Assembly: GCA_018818905.1 (NCBI GenBank)
Contig: JAHIRA010000143.1
Span: 1 to 22,175 of the forward strand
From: Patescibacteria group bacterium
GTDB lineage: Bacteria; Patescibacteriota; JABMPQ01; JAHIRA01
Length of the DNA: 22,175 nucleotides
Direction of reading: 5' to 3'
Shown here: positions 7,123 through 15,368 of the stretch, piece by piece
Numbering within the stretch: the first letter of the stretch is position 1
Layout: every line of letters starts with the position of its first letter
Position numbers and translations under genes: made by a program
The notes under the pieces: generated by a model
What the model was told of the DNA's origin: nothing
The model's database searches: none
The model's input: only the letters and a program-made list of their open reading frames with translations

Positions 7123-8220
7123 TTAAGCTTTGCTTTGACGAGCAATATTAATAAGAATACCAACCGCCGCCAGAGAAGACAATAAGGCCGTACCGCCATA
7201 ACTAATAAATGGCAATGGAATTCCGGTTAGCGGCACCAAGGTTAACATGGCCGCAATATTGACAAAAGCCTGAAAACCAAGCCAGGTTGTAATACCGGCC
7301 GCCAGAATTTTTCCAAACATATCTGGAGCATTCTTTGAAATCTGGTAGCCAATAATAGTTAAAGCAGCAAAAAGAAGAATAATCAGAACGATCCTGACAA
7401 AACCGAGCTCTTCGGCAATAATAGCAAAAATTGAGTCCCCTGTGGCCTCAGGCAGATAGTTGTACTTTTGAATACTGCGACCAAGACCACGGCCGAGCAA
7501 GCCCCCAGATCCAATGGCTAAAAGAACTTGATTGATCTGATAGCCAATTCCTTGAGGATCAAGTTCAGGATTGAGAAAAACTGTGAATCGAGCCATTCTA
7601 TAGGGAGCCATTTTGATCAAAATCAGAATAGCTCCAATACCAGAAAATCCTAGCACAGCTAAGTGACCAAGTCTAGCCCCAGCAACATAATAAACAGCAA
7701 TGGCCGAAAAGATAATTACTGACATCGTACCAAGATCAGGCTGTTGCATGATCAGGAAGCCAATGGCCAGGAGAATGGTTACAAAAGGCAAAAAGACAGT
7801 TTTGAGGTCTTTGAGCGATGATTCTCTTTTTTCTATCCAGGTAGCTAGGTAAATTAAAAAAGACAATTTGACAATTTCTGTGGGCTGGATGGTAAAGCCA
7901 CCAATAGCAATCCATCTCCTAGCCCCACCATAGTCAAAGCCTATCCCTGGAATAAAGACCAGAACCAAAAGGAAAAGAGTCAACGCAAGAAAGGGAATAG
8001 CAAACTTCTTCCATTTTTTGTAGTCAATAAAGGAAGCAATGATTAAAGCAATCAGGCCAGGAATAGCTCCAGCTAACAATTGATGAACTAGATAATAGTA
8101 GTTATTACCTTTGGACTCATAGCTTTGTACCACGCTAGCAGATGACAACATTACAAGGCCTATAACCACTAGAGCAAACGTAACAATGACTAAAAAATAT
8201 GGAAGTTTGTTTTTTCTCAC
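7123..8220 (-). CDS. ftsW: SEDS-family peptidoglycan glycosyltransferase FtsW
   Basis: Polytopic SEDS protein of 365 residues that polymerises lipid II into glycan strands, normally with a class B PBP partner at the division site. Hydrophobic segments run throughout, from about residue 8 to 360. Family marks: QQPDLGT (about 159-165), ARFTVFLNPELDPQGIGYQ (about 210-228), YLPEATGDSIFAIIAEELGF with the catalytic-position aspartate D262, and PLPFISYGGTALLSS (about 335-349). The GTG start overlaps the murD stop by 4 nt (GTGA). FtsW rather than RodA is favoured by its dcw location between murD and murG. No class B PBP gene is in the window. Confidence 0.92.
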   Translation of the reverse strand: MRKNKLPYFLVIVTFALVVIGLVMLSSASVVQSYESKGNNYYYLVHQLLAGAIPGLIALIIASFIDYKKWKKFAIPFLALTLFLLVLVFIPGIGFDYGGARRWIAIGGFTIQPTEIVKLSFLIYLATWIEKRESSLKDLKTVFLPFVTILLAIGFLIMQQPDLGTMSVIIFSAIAVYYVAGARLGHLAVLGFSGIGAILILIKMAPYRMARFTVFLNPELDPQGIGYQINQVLLAIGSGGLLGRGLGRSIQKYNYLPEATGDSIFAIIAEELGFVRIVLIILLFAALTIIGYQISKNAPDMFGKILAAGITTWLGFQAFVNIAAMLTLVPLTGIPLPFISYGGTALLSSLAAVGILINIARQSKA

Positions 8221-9659
8221 TGTTCTGATTTTACTAAATCACGAAACTTTTGAGCTCTCTCTCGATAATCTTTAAACAAGCCAAAGCTCTCGGCAGCCGG
8301 AGAGAATAGAACTACGTCGCCGCTTTCGGAAAGAGCCATAGCATCTTTAAAAGCCTTTTCGAGGTTATCTTGCCTTCTTACAAGAAAGTCGTGATGATCA
8401 TAATTTTTGCCAACTTTTCTAATAGTTTCTTCTATGCTTTTTGCCGTCTCACCAATTAGAATGACCGCCTTAACCTTATTGTCAAAAATGGCTTTGGCCA
8501 TCTTGTCAAACTCGCCAGGAACGATTTTTTTCCTAGTGCCTCCGGCGATCAAAATGATTGGCTTGGAATATGTCGCCAAGGCTTGGCTTGTGGCTTCAGG
8601 ATTGCAGGATTTGGAATCATTAATAAATTCCACTTCATCAATCAGGCCAACAGACTCAAGTCTTGAGTCAAGCGGCTTGAAGGTTACTAGACCGTCTCTT
8701 ATTTCTTTGGTATTAGTGCCCACGACAAATGCGGCCAGTGCAGCCGCCAGAGCATTCTCTATGTTGTGAGGACCCTTAATTTGAAGCTCCTGTTTGCGAC
8801 AAAGTTGATACTCTCTCTCATCATGTCGTATAACAAGATCGTAATCTCTCAGAAAAGCTCCGCTTTTAACTTCCTCTTTTTGGCTGAAAAAAAGTGTTTC
8901 GCCCTTACTCTTCATCTCTTTTGTGACTGCTCTATCGTAGTTGGTGATCAAGAAGTCATTATAACCCTGATATGCAAATAGCTTCTTCTTAACATTGATA
9001 TAGTCTTCAAAACTCTCGTGATCATCAAGATGATTGGGAGTGATATTACTAATAACAGCCACATGAGGACTAGCCTTAAGGTCAAGCATAAGTTGACGAT
9101 TTGATATTTCTAGAACCAAATAGTCATTCTTACCCAAGGTCTCAACTTCTTCCAGATGTTGCTTGGCATGCCTTTCGTTACCAGAAAGAAAAACCTTCTG
9201 GCCGCTTCTCTTTAAGATATTTGCAATTAGAGCCGTGACTGTTGATTTTCCCGAGGTACCAGTTACGCCAATTATTTTGGCTTTTGTTAGGTCAAAATAA
9301 AGCTTGGTGATACTTGAAAATTTGTTTTGCTGTTTCCTGAGGGGCTCGTTGAACTTATATCGAAACCATGACTGTGGCACATAAATAACATCAGCCTCAT
9401 CAATACTATCCAGATACTTATCACCAAAATTAATTCTGTCTCTCAATTTTGTGAGCTGGGTGAAAAGATTTTCTTTTTCTGCCTCTGAATATGCGTCATG
9501 AAAAGACCAGAAGCTTTTCTTAAAGTCATTAGCCTGGCAAAAATCGTGAAAAGTGAAATCAGCTTTGATCCTTTTGCTCAAGAACAAAGCGACAGCAGCC
9601 CCCTCAGCTCCCGTAACGCCAACAACATGGATTCTTTTGTCTTGTAACTCTTCCAACAC
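8217..9659 (-). CDS. murD: UDP-N-acetylmuramoylalanine--D-glutamate ligase MurD (divergent)
   Basis: ATP-dependent ligase that adds D-Glu to UDP-MurNAc-L-Ala. The 480-residue protein has a Mur-ligase P-loop GVTGTSGKST (131-140), NITPNHLDDH (205-214), GPHNIENALAA (296-306), the MurD-type INDSKSCNPEAT (about 346-357) and a C-terminal FSPAAESFGLFKDYRERAQKF that matches the MurD signature around the usual SPAxxSFDxF. It is 30-40 residues longer than typical, mainly in the N-terminal domain, and the usual ELSSFQL reads EISNRQL (184-190). GTG start with no Shine-Dalgarno. The stop lies in the 4-nt overlap with ftsW. Position between the D-Glu-related genes and ftsW supports MurD over other Mur ligases. 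Confidence 0.9.
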   Translation of the reverse strand: MLEELQDKRIHVVGVTGAEGAAVALFLSKRIKADFTFHDFCQANDFKKSFWSFHDAYSEAEKENLFTQLTKLRDRINFGDKYLDSIDEADVIYVPQSWFRYKFNEPLRKQQNKFSSITKLYFDLTKAKIIGVTGTSGKSTVTALIANILKRSGQKVFLSGNERHAKQHLEEVETLGKNDYLVLEISNRQLMLDLKASPHVAVISNITPNHLDDHESFEDYINVKKKLFAYQGYNDFLITNYDRAVTKEMKSKGETLFFSQKEEVKSGAFLRDYDLVIRHDEREYQLCRKQELQIKGPHNIENALAAALAAFVVGTNTKEIRDGLVTFKPLDSRLESVGLIDEVEFINDSKSCNPEATSQALATYSKPIILIAGGTRKKIVPGEFDKMAKAIFDNKVKAVILIGETAKSIEETIRKVGKNYDHHDFLVRRQDNLEKAFKDAMALSESGDVVLFSPAAESFGLFKDYRERAQKFRDLVKSEQ

Positions 9660-9666
9660 TTCTTTG

Positions 9667-11307
9667 TTATGATTTTATAATTTGCCCAGGTAGGTTACCT
9701 TGATGCTTGGCGTCCTTAACCACGATTTCTCCGTTAACAATAACGTACTCAATGCCGACCGGATAATTGAAAGGGTTGTTATAAGTTGCTAGATCAGCTA
9801 TGGTGTTTGGATCAAAAATAACTAGATCTGCCTTCATGCCTTCATGAATAAACCCCCTGTCGGCAATTCCTGCTTTAAGAGCTGGGATACTAGTGATTTT
9901 CTGAATAGCTTTTTCTAAAGTCAGAAGTTTTCTCTCTCGAACATATTTGGAGAGGAATCTAGGAAAGGCACCAAAACATCGAGGATGAACCAGCTGTCCT
10001 TCTTTTTCATAATCACGACTATAACCCGCCCCACCAGATGCAACAATTCCAAGTGGATGCTTGACGCTCTCCTCAATCAGCTCCTCATTCTCCAGAGAAT
10101 TGAAGCATATAACGTGACCCTGACAACCCTTGAGAACCTGGAGGGTAGCTTCTTCGGGACTTATCCCTCTTTCTGAAGCGATATCTTCAATTTTTCTTCC
10201 AACATATGTTTTATTGAACGGTGCATAAGCAATAGTTAGATCCGCAAGATCAGGTTTCTCTTTTTTGAAGGCTTCTAGAATACGCTTGAATCCACTGTCG
10301 CTTCCGAGTCTTTTGAGAAGATCTTCTCTGCTACCGGTATAAGAATTTCTTGGAAGAGAAGTATAGAGAACAGACCAAGAATAGTCATAAGGACAAAAAT
10401 CAAAATTGATTTCTAAACCTTCTTTGGAGGCCTGGCTGATCTTGGCGAGGGCTTCTTCAAATTCAGCTCTGTATATTGATCGGGCCTTAAGATAAGAAAT
10501 TTCTACTCCAACTTTGGTTTCTTGTCCGACCTTAATGGCCTCTTCAACTCCCTTAACAAGACTGGCACCACTATAGCGAAGATGAGTGAAATATTTGCCT
10601 TCTCGTCTGTGCAAAGTTCCAGCTAGCTCCATAAGTTCATCTGTTGAAGTGTAATGAACATGAGCATAGTTAAGGCCTGTTGACATACCAAGCGCACCTT
10701 CATCAAGTGACTCAGCTAATATATTTTGGAAATAATCTAGCTCAGTATCGGTCAAATTTCTTTTCTCTTCTCTAACAATGCTTCTTCTAATAGTTCCGTG
10801 TCCGACCAAGGTTCCCATATTGGCTGACAAGCCCTTTTTTTCAATTCTATTCAGAAACTCGGCCATGGTCAGCCAATCAATATTAACTCCCCTAATATCA
10901 GCCCATCTACGAATAGATTTGAAAGCAGCAGCGCCCTCATTGGGTGGGAAATCAATGGTCCTAAACAGACTTGCCCACTTTGAGACAGTCTTCTTTAGAA
11001 GACCGCTTCCCAATGGGGCCAGAGATGCCCCACAATGTCCAACCAAAATACTGGTAACCCCTTGCATTAGAAGACTATCAAGAGTTGGGGTCGTCAAAAT
11101 AGTCAAATAGCTATCAGAATGATTCAGCAAATCCACAAAACCCGGCGAAACCACCAAATTTTTGGTATCGATTTCTACCTTGGCTTTTTCATTGGCTAAT
11201 TCACCAATGGCAGCAATTTTGTCCTGCTTGAGGCCAATATCGCCGCGGTATCTTTTTTCGCCACTTCCGTCAAGAATGGTGGCGTTTTTAATGAGGAGAT
11301 CAAACAT
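9667..11307 (-). CDS. N-acyl-D-amino-acid deacylase (D-aminoacylase) family protein with altered active site
   Basis: A 546-residue amidohydrolase-superfamily protein clearly related to D-aminoacylases, which hydrolyse N-acyl-D-amino acids. Matches run end to end: FDLLIKNATILDGSG at the N-terminal beta-sandwich, VSPGFVDLLNHSDSY (54-67), GHCGASLAP (90-98), DEGALGMSTGL, YFTHLRYSG (239-247), HPRCFGAFPRFLSKYVRE (441-458), ITSIPALKAGI, and ADLVIFDPNTI (493-503). Compared with my recollection of the Alcaligenes enzyme, the Cys ligand (C92) and two histidines (H63, H242) remain. The first His of HxH is L61, the ISHHK histidine is Y272, and the catalytic GSDG aspartate is G425. Activity may therefore be changed or lost. 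It lies between murI (6 nt upstream) and murD (7 nt downstream), so a role with D-amino acids of the wall is a reasonable guess. Confidence 0.85.
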   Translation of the reverse strand: MFDLLIKNATILDGSGEKRYRGDIGLKQDKIAAIGELANEKAKVEIDTKNLVVSPGFVDLLNHSDSYLTILTTPTLDSLLMQGVTSILVGHCGASLAPLGSGLLKKTVSKWASLFRTIDFPPNEGAAAFKSIRRWADIRGVNIDWLTMAEFLNRIEKKGLSANMGTLVGHGTIRRSIVREEKRNLTDTELDYFQNILAESLDEGALGMSTGLNYAHVHYTSTDELMELAGTLHRREGKYFTHLRYSGASLVKGVEEAIKVGQETKVGVEISYLKARSIYRAEFEEALAKISQASKEGLEINFDFCPYDYSWSVLYTSLPRNSYTGSREDLLKRLGSDSGFKRILEAFKKEKPDLADLTIAYAPFNKTYVGRKIEDIASERGISPEEATLQVLKGCQGHVICFNSLENEELIEESVKHPLGIVASGGAGYSRDYEKEGQLVHPRCFGAFPRFLSKYVRERKLLTLEKAIQKITSIPALKAGIADRGFIHEGMKADLVIFDPNTIADLATYNNPFNYPVGIEYVIVNGEIVVKDAKHQGNLPGQIIKS

Positions 11308-11313
11308 TTTGTT

Positions 11314-12117
11314 TTATGTGAAAGACTCAAGATTAGCCTTGTGAAAATGGACTTCTTTCCCCAGAATCATTTTTGAAATTTCCAGAATATTGGGCGTGAT
11401 GTCGCTGGCAAAAAATTCGCTTTCTGCATTATTACCCTCAAGCTTCTTCTTTAGATCATTATTTTGCTCTATCTCTTTCTTGAGAGCTAGGGCAGTTTCT
11501 TTCCCCGGGTCAATAATGTGCACCTTGCCAGAGAAGAATTTCTTTATGGCCTTGAGAAGTAGCGGATAATGAGTACATGCCAAGACCAAAGTATCAATTT
11601 TGGCTTCTTTGAGAGGTCTTAGGTACTTTTTGATAATTCTCTTTGTTTCTGGTGCAGAAGAAAACCCTTCTTCTACCAAAGGCACAAAAAGCGGACAAGC
11701 TGCTGTAAAAATTTCGACCTTGGGATTGAGTTTTTTCAAGAGATTCTCATGAATTTGCGTAGAGATCGTGCCCCGGGTTCCAATAATTCCAATTCGATTA
11801 TTCTTGGTTTCTGCTGCAGCCCTCTTTAGTGCCTCCTTGATCACATCAAAAATTAGGATCTGAGGATATGTTTCACGGAGTTTCTTGGCGGCTTGAGCAG
11901 AAGCAGTGTGGCAAGCAATAACTATCACATCTGATCCTTTGCTAAGCAAGAAATTGGCATCCTCAAGAGAGTATTGCTGAACTATTTCTCGGCTTCTATT
12001 GCCATAAGGCACTCTAGCTGTGTCACCAAAATAAATAATGTTATATTTAGGGAGTGTGTGCTGAACTTCTTTGGCGACAGTCAAGCCGCCAACACCTGAG
12101 TCAAAAATACCAATCAT
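11314..12117 (-). CDS. murI: Glutamate racemase MurI
   Basis: Cofactor-independent racemase that supplies D-Glu for MurD. 267 residues from the ATG at 12115-12117, which gives the family start MIGIFDSGVGGLTVAKE. An in-frame TTG at 12159 would add 14 hydrophobic residues and overlap mraY, so I rejected it. Catalytic elements: D6-S7, first catalytic cysteine C69 in VIACHTAS (usually ACNTAS, so Asn to His at 70), YFGDTARVPYG (about 29-39), and second catalytic Cys-Thr-His in LACTHYPLL (C181, H183). Both cysteines are present, so racemisation should be possible. It starts 28 nt after the mraY stop and is followed 6 nt later by the D-aminoacylase-like gene. Confidence 0.93.
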   Translation of the reverse strand: MIGIFDSGVGGLTVAKEVQHTLPKYNIIYFGDTARVPYGNRSREIVQQYSLEDANFLLSKGSDVIVIACHTASAQAAKKLRETYPQILIFDVIKEALKRAAAETKNNRIGIIGTRGTISTQIHENLLKKLNPKVEIFTAACPLFVPLVEEGFSSAPETKRIIKKYLRPLKEAKIDTLVLACTHYPLLLKAIKKFFSGKVHIIDPGKETALALKKEIEQNNDLKKKLEGNNAESEFFASDITPNILEISKMILGKEVHFHKANLESFT

Positions 12118-12145
12118 ATTAGTCAAAAGAATTAAGAATAATTTT

Positions 12146-13207
12146 CTAACCCATCCCAATCAGACCGATTGCTAGCCCGACAACAGCTGAAATGGAAGCA
12201 ATGATCCAGAAACGCATCACCACTTTTGGCTCTGGCCAGCCTTTGGCTTCAAAATGATGATGAATAGGGGTCGAGAGAAAAATGCGTTTACCGGTTAATT
12301 TTTTGTATGGAAGTTGAATAAGAACCGAAACGCTTTCAAGGACTAGAGGAAAGGCAAGAATTGGCAAGATAACAACAGTGTTTGTTAGCATAGCGACAAC
12401 ACCAAGCGTAACTCCAAGCGACATTGACCCCGTATCACCCATAAAGAAACGAGCCGGATAAATATTGAACCACAAGAAAGCCAGAATCCCACCCACAATG
12501 GCTCCGCAAAACATCGACAATTCAACCTTGCCTTGCATGAAAGCAATGACCGCGTATGCGGCAAAGCAGATAAGTAGGATTCCTCCCGCTAAGCCATCTA
12601 GTCCGTCAGCTTCGTTGGTTGAAAATGAAGTAGCCACAATGACTAGAATGAAAAGTGGCACGTACCAAAAGCCAATTGAAATGTCGCCAAAACCAGGAAT
12701 ATGTATCACATCCCAGCCAAGCTTAAAATAGAACCAGATCGCGCCAATAATAGCGACAAATGTATATAGCAAGAGACGATGTCTCATTTTGAAACCGCCT
12801 CCTTTAGGCCCAATCTTGAAAACATTCAGAAAATCATCGGCCAGCCCGATAACAGCGGCCAGCCCAAGGGCGGCCAGTGGCAAGAAGGTTTGAGACCTGC
12901 TCAGGAAGTTGAGCTTGTCAAAAGAAAGAAAATCAAGCTGCGAGAGAAGATAAAAAAGAAAAATAAGAATAATAACTGTCCCCCAAATTAGCACGCCACC
13001 CATAGTTGGTGTCCCCTCTTTTTTCTTGTGCATCTTGGTAAAAACCGGGGATGCTTCATCTGATCTGATACTTTTTCCAAGCCGGTATTTGTACAGAAAA
13101 TGGGTCAAAAGAGGTGTCAACGCAAAAGCCACCGCAAATGAAATTGCAGATATCGAAAACACCCGAATGACATTTTCTACTAAAATCGGATCTTGTATAA
13201 TACGCAT
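12146..13207 (-). CDS. mraY: Phospho-N-acetylmuramoyl-pentapeptide-transferase MraY
   Basis: Integral membrane enzyme that transfers phospho-MurNAc-pentapeptide to undecaprenyl phosphate, forming lipid I. The 353-residue protein has many transmembrane segments and the MraY marks: GTPTMGGVLIW (about 65-75), the aspartate pair D124-D125 in LADDFLNVFK, FSTNEADGLDGLAGG (about 195-209, where NLTDGLDG is usual), FMGDTGSMSLG (255-265) and the HHH motif STPIHHHFEAKGW (312-324). Length is normal. It heads the cell-wall transcription unit, with a strong promoter immediately upstream that leaves almost no leader. Confidence 0.96.
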   Translation of the reverse strand: MRIIQDPILVENVIRVFSISAISFAVAFALTPLLTHFLYKYRLGKSIRSDEASPVFTKMHKKKEGTPTMGGVLIWGTVIILIFLFYLLSQLDFLSFDKLNFLSRSQTFLPLAALGLAAVIGLADDFLNVFKIGPKGGGFKMRHRLLLYTFVAIIGAIWFYFKLGWDVIHIPGFGDISIGFWYVPLFILVIVATSFSTNEADGLDGLAGGILLICFAAYAVIAFMQGKVELSMFCGAIVGGILAFLWFNIYPARFFMGDTGSMSLGVTLGVVAMLTNTVVILPILAFPLVLESVSVLIQLPYKKLTGKRIFLSTPIHHHFEAKGWPEPKVVMRFWIIASISAVVGLAIGLIGMG

Positions 13208-13216
13208 GTTGGGGTT

Positions 13217-13245
13217 ATTCTAGCAGGTTTTTATGGAATTGTCTA
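13217..13245 (-). promoter_or_regulatory. Sigma70-type promoter of the mraY-murC unit
   Basis: Minus strand -35 TAGACA (13245-13240) and -10 TAGAAT (13222-13217), each 5 of 6 matches, with a 17-nt spacer. The normal start, 6-7 nt past the -10, falls at about 13210-13209, only 2-3 nt before the mraY ATG at 13207. The mRNA would be leaderless or nearly so. It lies just downstream of the terminator of the preceding unit. Confidence 0.6.
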
Positions 13246-13260
13246 AGTATATTTTGTGTA

Positions 13261-13291
13261 AAATAAAAGACCTTTTATCAGCTAAAAAGTC
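13261..13291 (-). terminator. Probable terminator of the eight-gene unit ending with the carboxypeptidase
   Basis: On the minus strand GACTTTTT / AAAAGGTC (13291-13269) forms an 8-bp stem with one G-T wobble and loop AGCTGAT, followed by TTTTATTT (13268-13261). It lies 17 nt after the carboxypeptidase stop and just before the mraY promoter. The stem is AT-rich, so this is moderate evidence. Confidence 0.5.
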
Positions 13292-13307
13292 TCTATATTA
13301 CTTCAAT

Positions 13308-14237
13308 TCACTTCCACTCAAAATTATTATAGGACCACTCAATCAGCGCCTTGGAATCTTGAAATTGGTTGCCATTTAGATCACTTCCCAAAACAACTGT
13401 AATGATTTCGTCTTTGTCTGAATTACCAGAAAGAGACAAAAGACAAAAACCAGCGTTTTCGGTATAGCCGGTTTTTCCGCCTTTCATGTAGGGGTAGCTC
13501 CCGTGAAGAAGTCTGTTGGTATTGTGAAAATAATGGATTTTTTCTACGTTCAGGGCGTGTGCCTCTGTATCTTTGGTGTTGATCATGTCTCTAAAACTCT
13601 CGTCTTTAAGAGCTTCTGTGAAAAGCTTGGTCAGGTCTCTTGCGGTTGAATAGTGACCCTCTTCATCAAGACCGGTTGGATTCTTAAACTGAGTGTTTTC
13701 TAGTCCAAGCTCAGAAGCTTTTTTATTCATCAACTCGGTGAATCTGGACAGATCACCGTCACCCAAATATTTTCCAACGGCACAAGCAGCGTCGTTGCCT
13801 GATGAAATCAAAGCTCCTTTGACCAAATCACCGAGTCTAATTTTTTCGTCTCTGAGAAGCTTTATTTTGGCCCCCTCAAGTAGAATCATCTCATTGTCTA
13901 TCAGCACTTCTTCCTCAAATCTGTCTTTCTCATCAAGAGCCAGAAGAACTGTCATAACTTTGGTGATACTAGCCATGGCCACTTTTTTGTCTGGATTCTT
14001 GGCATACAAAACCAAACCACTGTTTAGATCAGTGACCAAGGCTGACTCAGCTGTAATCTTCATCCCCAGACTATCGGTCTTTTTTTGCGGTGAAGAAGTA
14101 AGAATAGGCTCAGACACTACTTCGGAAGCATTTGCCATCGCAACTGGGGCGGAGTCCTCTAGAACGACTTGATTTTCTGTCCCCAGGAAGGGTGAAGCAA
14201 AGAGAAGTAGTGAGATGAGAAATGACTTGGTAAGCAT
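13308..14237 (-). CDS. Exported D-alanyl-D-alanine carboxypeptidase (peptidase S11, PBP5-like)
   Basis: Serine DD-carboxypeptidase that removes the terminal D-Ala from stem peptides outside the cytoplasmic membrane. The 309-residue protein begins with a signal sequence or anchor (MLTKSFLISLLLFASPF) and a low-complexity linker to about residue 58. The catalytic triad motifs are complete: SxxK as S90-I-T-K93, SGN at 146-148 and KTG at 255-257 in GGKTGYTE. NPTGLDEEGHYSTARDL (about 186-202) is also typical. The C-terminal PBP5 beta-domain and amphipathic anchor are missing: the protein ends soon after the catalytic domain, so attachment would rely on an uncleaved signal. The start lies 3 nt after the ferredoxin stop. 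Endopeptidase activity is an alternative within this family. Confidence 0.92.
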   Translation of the reverse strand: MLTKSFLISLLLFASPFLGTENQVVLEDSAPVAMANASEVVSEPILTSSPQKKTDSLGMKITAESALVTDLNSGLVLYAKNPDKKVAMASITKVMTVLLALDEKDRFEEEVLIDNEMILLEGAKIKLLRDEKIRLGDLVKGALISSGNDAACAVGKYLGDGDLSRFTELMNKKASELGLENTQFKNPTGLDEEGHYSTARDLTKLFTEALKDESFRDMINTKDTEAHALNVEKIHYFHNTNRLLHGSYPYMKGGKTGYTENAGFCLLSLSGNSDKDEIITVVLGSDLNGNQFQDSKALIEWSYNNFEWK

Positions 14238-14240
14238 TAA

Positions 14241-14429
<189 letters not shown>

Positions 14430-15368
14430 CTAACTCTTGTTTCTTAAATAATTTGCTGTATGAATAGCTGCTTTGGCTCCTTCGCCGCAGGCAATAATGG
14501 TTTGCTTGGCCAAAACATCAGTAACATCACCAGCCGCAAATAAGCCTTCTTGTGAAGTCATATTGGTCTTGTCGACCTCAATTTCACCTCTTTCATTGAG
14601 ATTACAAACATTTTGAAGATAGTCAGTGTTGGGGACTGAGCCGATCTCAACAAAAACGCCAGCTACATCCAAAGTTATCTCATTTTCGCTGTCCTTGTTC
14701 TTGATAACAAGTCCCTCAACAAGTGTATCGCCAAGGATTTTCATTGTATCAGAATTGGGATGAGATTCAATGTTTTTTAGAGAATTGATTTTATCAAGCA
14801 AGACAGCCTCTCCGGTGAGCTCAGGGTTGATATTGATAGAGTGAATTTTTTTGACCATAGTAGCGAGCTGAACCATGGCTTTCACAGCCGAGTTTCCCCC
14901 ACCAATAAGCGCAATCTCTTTGTCTCTAAAGAGTGGCCCATCACAAGTGGCGCAAAATGAGACTCCTTTACCGGTCAATTCTTCTTCTCCTGGAATACCT
15001 AGTTTTCTGTATTTTTTTCCAGAGGTAATAATAACCGCTTTGGCTTCATATAAATGCCCATCTTCAGCTTCGACATGAAAAGTATTCTCGTCTACTTTTT
15101 CAACCTTCTTGACGGGCTCAGTAGAGATGACTTCGCTTCCCCATTTTTCAGCCTGGGTTTTCATCTTTTGAATTAGCTCAAGACCTGGAATAGAAACATA
15201 GCCAGGAAAATTCTCTATCTCACCAGAAACAGCTGTTTGGCCACCAACGTCACCCGTCAGAATGAAATTGGAGAATTTGTCGCGACCAAGATAAATAGAG
15301 GTCGTCAGACCAGCAGGTCCAGCTCCGATGACAATTACGTCAGCCTTTTTTTCAATTTTTTTTGTCAT
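14430..15368 (-). CDS. trxB: Thioredoxin-reductase-like flavoprotein (AhpF/TrxB fold)
   Basis: A 312-residue FAD protein of the low-molecular-weight thioredoxin reductase group. Seen: FAD dinucleotide fold GAGPAG (15-20), GGQTAVSGEIENFPGY (42-57), redox CATC (C139, C142), second nucleotide loop GGGNSA (156-161), and the FAD-binding GLFAAGDV (275-282) with KQTIIACGEGAKAA. The basic HRRxxxR motif that fixes the NADPH phosphate in TrxB is absent; the segment reads IHSININPELTGEA. The following DKINSLKNIE and FVEIGSVPNTDYL resemble the AhpF reductase domain, but the AhpF N-terminal domains are missing. The electron donor may thus be NADH or the ferredoxin encoded 9 nt downstream. It overlaps the TIM-barrel gene by 4 nt (ATGA). 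Confidence 0.88.
   Translation of the reverse strand: MTKKIEKKADVIVIGAGPAGLTTSIYLGRDKFSNFILTGDVGGQTAVSGEIENFPGYVSIPGLELIQKMKTQAEKWGSEVISTEPVKKVEKVDENTFHVEAEDGHLYEAKAVIITSGKKYRKLGIPGEEELTGKGVSFCATCDGPLFRDKEIALIGGGNSAVKAMVQLATMVKKIHSININPELTGEAVLLDKINSLKNIESHPNSDTMKILGDTLVEGLVIKNKDSENEITLDVAGVFVEIGSVPNTDYLQNVCNLNERGEIEVDKTNMTSQEGLFAAGDVTDVLAKQTIIACGEGAKAAIHTANYLRNKS

Noticed and set aside
12118..12159. TTG start giving murI 14 extra hydrophobic residues
   Set aside because: MurI proteins start just before the DSGVGG motif; the extension overlaps mraY and would make a false membrane segment.
13308..14237. Beta-lactamase for the S11-family gene
   Set aside because: The SxxK, SGN and KTG motifs with their spacing and the signal sequence fit DD-carboxypeptidases; no class A beta-lactamase omega-loop (ExxLN) is seen.
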